Shown: positions 22,708 through 24,353 of the stretch, in pieces
Position numbering within the stretch: the first letter of the stretch is position 1
Layout: each line of letters opens with the position of its first letter
Assembly: GCA_049657775.1 (NCBI GenBank)
Contig: JBASNZ010000038.1
Location: forward strand, 1-24,353
Length of the DNA stretch: 24,353 nucleotides
Source: JBASNZ01 sp049657775
GTDB lineage: Bacteria; Actinomycetota; Coriobacteriia; Anaerosomatales; Anaerosomataceae
Direction of reading: 5' to 3'
Program-made: the position numbers and the translations under genes
The notes under the pieces: model-generated
Seen by the model: only the letters and a program-made list of their open reading frames with translations
Database searches by the model: none
What the model was told of the DNA's origin: nothing

Positions 22708-23733
22708 ATGCTCGTCATCATGCGCGACCACGCGACCGACGCGGAGGTCGACCACGTCGTATCGCTGTTGCACGAGGCCGGGGCCGAGGCGCACCTCTCG
22801 CGAGGAGAGGTCAAGAGCATCATCGGCGTCATCGGCGAGCGCGAAGTCATGTACGCGCTCGAACTCGAAGGCCTTCCCGGAGTCGAGCAGGTCATCCGCG
22901 TCCTCAAGCCGTACAAGCTCGTTTCGCGTGACTTTCAGCGCGAGGACTCCGTGGTTCGCATCGGCAGCGCCACCATCGGAGGAGGTGCGTTCGCCGTCAT
23001 CGCCGGACCGTGTTCCATCGAGTCCGAGGATCAGATGCTGGTGACTGCTCGCGCCGTCAAGGCGTCGGGAGCCACGATGCTTCGCGGCGGAGCGTACAAG
23101 CCGCGTACGAGCCCGTATGCGTTCCAGGGAATGGGCGAGGACGGCCTGAAGCTCCTGCGTGAGGCTGGCGACGAGGTAGGGCTGCCCGTGGTGACCGAGG
23201 TCCTGGACGTGCGTGACGCCGGTAAGGTGGCCGAGTACGCCGACGTCCTGCAGGTCGGTGCGCGAAACATGCAGAACTTCATGATGCTGGAGGAACTGGG
23301 CACCATGCGGAAGCCCGTGTTGCTCAAACGTGGGCTGTCCGCAACCATCGAGGAGCTGCTGTCGGCGGCCGAGTACATCCTCAAGGGCGGAAATCGCGAA
23401 GTGATGTTGTGCGAGCGAGGGATCCGTACCTTCGAGACGCACACCCGCAACACGCTCGATCTTGCCGCTGTGTCCGCGCTCAAGATGCTCACACATCTGC
23501 CGGTGATCTCGGACCCGTCGCACGCCACCGGCCGCCGTGACCTGATCTTGCCGATGTGCCGCGCGTCCATCGCCGCGGGAGCCGACGGGCTCATGGTGGA
23601 GGTCCACCCGGATCCCGAGCACGCGCGGTGTGACGGGCCGCAGTCGCTTCGGCTTGAGGACTTCGACGCCCTCATGGACGACCTGGCCCCGCGCGTCGCG
23701 CTCGAAGGTCGCACGTTCGGCGGTGAGGCGTAG
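22708..23733 (+). CDS. aroF: 3-deoxy-7-phosphoheptulonate (DAHP) synthase, type I-beta with N-terminal ferredoxin-like domain
   Basis: The enzyme condenses phosphoenolpyruvate and erythrose 4-phosphate, the first step of the shikimate pathway. The 341-residue protein has an N-terminal ferredoxin-like (ACT-like) regulatory domain of about 70 residues (MLVIMRDHATDAEVDHVV) as in Thermotoga maritima DAHP synthase, where it mediates tyrosine/phenylalanine feedback. The barrel follows, with AVIAGPCSIES, LRGGAYKPRTSPYAFQG, KPVLLKRGLSATIEE, LCERGIRTFE, DPSHATGRRDL and VEVHPDPEHA, which hold the substrate and metal ligands. ATG 22708 is chosen because AAGGGG (22694-22699) overlaps the alternative GTG at 22699. 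tyrA begins directly after the stop. Confidence 0.95.
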   Translation: MLVIMRDHATDAEVDHVVSLLHEAGAEAHLSRGEVKSIIGVIGEREVMYALELEGLPGVEQVIRVLKPYKLVSRDFQREDSVVRIGSATIGGGAFAVIAGPCSIESEDQMLVTARAVKASGATMLRGGAYKPRTSPYAFQGMGEDGLKLLREAGDEVGLPVVTEVLDVRDAGKVAEYADVLQVGARNMQNFMMLEELGTMRKPVLLKRGLSATIEELLSAAEYILKGGNREVMLCERGIRTFETHTRNTLDLAAVSALKMLTHLPVISDPSHATGRRDLILPMCRASIAAGADGLMVEVHPDPEHARCDGPQSLRLEDFDALMDDLAPRVALEGRTFGGEA

Positions 23734-24353
23734 ATGTTCTCCTCGGTCATGGTCATCGGGCTCGGGCTCATCGGCGGTTCGATCGCGTCGGCGGCGCACG
23801 CGCTTGACGACGGCCCCATCGTGTACGGGGTGGACACCGATCCTGCCACGCTTGCCTATGCGGTCGAGACGCACGCCGTGGATGCGGCGGCGCAGCCCGG
23901 GGAGGCGATATCGTCCGGTTGGCTGGCGGCAGGGGTGGTAGACCTCGTGGTCATCGCCACGCCGGCAAGCGCTGTGGGACAGTGGCTACAGAGGCTCTCC
24001 GACGCGGGCTTCAACGGCATCGTCACCGACGTCGCGTCCACCAAGCGCGGCGTCATGTCGGCGGCCCGGAAGCACGCGGGCGACGCGTTCTCGTTCGTTG
24101 GCGGTCACCCCATGGCGGGATCGGAGCGGAGCGGCATAACGGCCGCCACGCCCGACCTGTTCCGTGGTGCGTACTACGTACTCACGCCCACCGATGACAC
24201 CGACGCCGACGCGTTTCGGCAGGTGCACGAGTTCGTCGGCGCTTTGGGCGCCCGGGCGATCACAGTGCCGGCCGAAGCCCACGATGAGGCGGTCGCGCTC
24301 ATCAGCCACGTCCCCCACGTCACGGCGGCCGCGCTCGTTGCGCTTGCCTCGGA
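23734..24353 (+). CDS. tyrA: Prephenate dehydrogenase, 3' partial
   Basis: The first 206 residues are present and the frame is open to the right edge. The N-terminal Rossmann motif VMVIGLGLIGGSIA binds the nicotinamide cofactor, followed by DLVVIATPASAV, VTDVASTKRGV and the conserved FVGGHPMAGSERSG segment with a catalytic-region histidine. DEAVALISHVPH begins the helical prephenate-binding part. It converts prephenate (or arogenate) to the tyrosine precursor. It starts at the base after the aroF stop, so it is in the same operon; whether a C-terminal ACT domain or an aroA gene follows is outside the window. Confidence 0.94.
   Translation, partial: MFSSVMVIGLGLIGGSIASAAHALDDGPIVYGVDTDPATLAYAVETHAVDAAAQPGEAISSGWLAAGVVDLVVIATPASAVGQWLQRLSDAGFNGIVTDVASTKRGVMSAARKHAGDAFSFVGGHPMAGSERSGITAATPDLFRGAYYVLTPTDDTDADAFRQVHEFVGALGARAITVPAEAHDEAVALISHVPHVTAAALVALAS

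Overview
This is a dense, high-GC stretch of bacterial chromosome. Every gene is on the + strand, many neighbours overlap by 1-4 nt, and GTG starts are common. The gene content (a nuo antiporter block, trpS-scpA-scpB-rluB, hisC-aroF-tyrA, and a DHH/CBS/tRNA-nucleotidyltransferase fusion) together with composition suggests an anaerobic Actinomycetota relative, most likely Coriobacteriia-like. That placement is an inference from gene order and protein style, not a computed phylogeny. No tRNA, rRNA, CRISPR array, insertion sequence or phage gene was seen.

Region 1 (1-6621) is the distal part of a complex I operon. It starts inside a flavoprotein whose C-terminus is a two-cluster ferredoxin resembling NuoI, and continues with nuoJ, nuoK, nuoL, nuoM and nuoN in tightly coupled order. 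The NuoI position is thus filled by a GltD/NfnB-like FAD/NAD(P) oxidoreductase fused to the ferredoxin. A clear intrinsic terminator follows nuoN, and it may also end a short independent RNA (about 6696-6763).

Region 2 (6640-9206) holds a small FlgM-like anti-sigma factor with an exact sigma-28-type -10 element just upstream, a two-helix membrane protein, and a GspE/PilB-type pilus assembly ATPase with no other pilus gene beside it. Region 3 (9227-11799) is nucleoside salvage: phosphopentomutase and pyrimidine-nucleoside phosphorylase. Region 4 (11805-15127) carries the large DHH-CBS-CCA fusion protein and a compact M50 site-2-type membrane protease.

Region 5 (15128-18412) is trpS-scpA-scpB-rluB, preceded by a perfect 31-bp tandem duplication. 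The tryptophanyl-tRNA synthetase has the spacing of the known [4Fe-4S] TrpRS motif, but the fourth cysteine is histidine. Region 6 (18415-21464) is a complete nucleotide-loop assembly set for cobalamin (cobU, cobT, cobS, cobC-like phosphatase). Region 7 (21465-24353) is the aromatic amino-acid block hisC-aroF-tyrA, with its own likely promoter and tandem hairpins before aroF. tyrA runs off the right edge.

No gap longer than 300 bases lacks a gene. The two informative non-coding stretches are 6622-6879 and 15128-15287.
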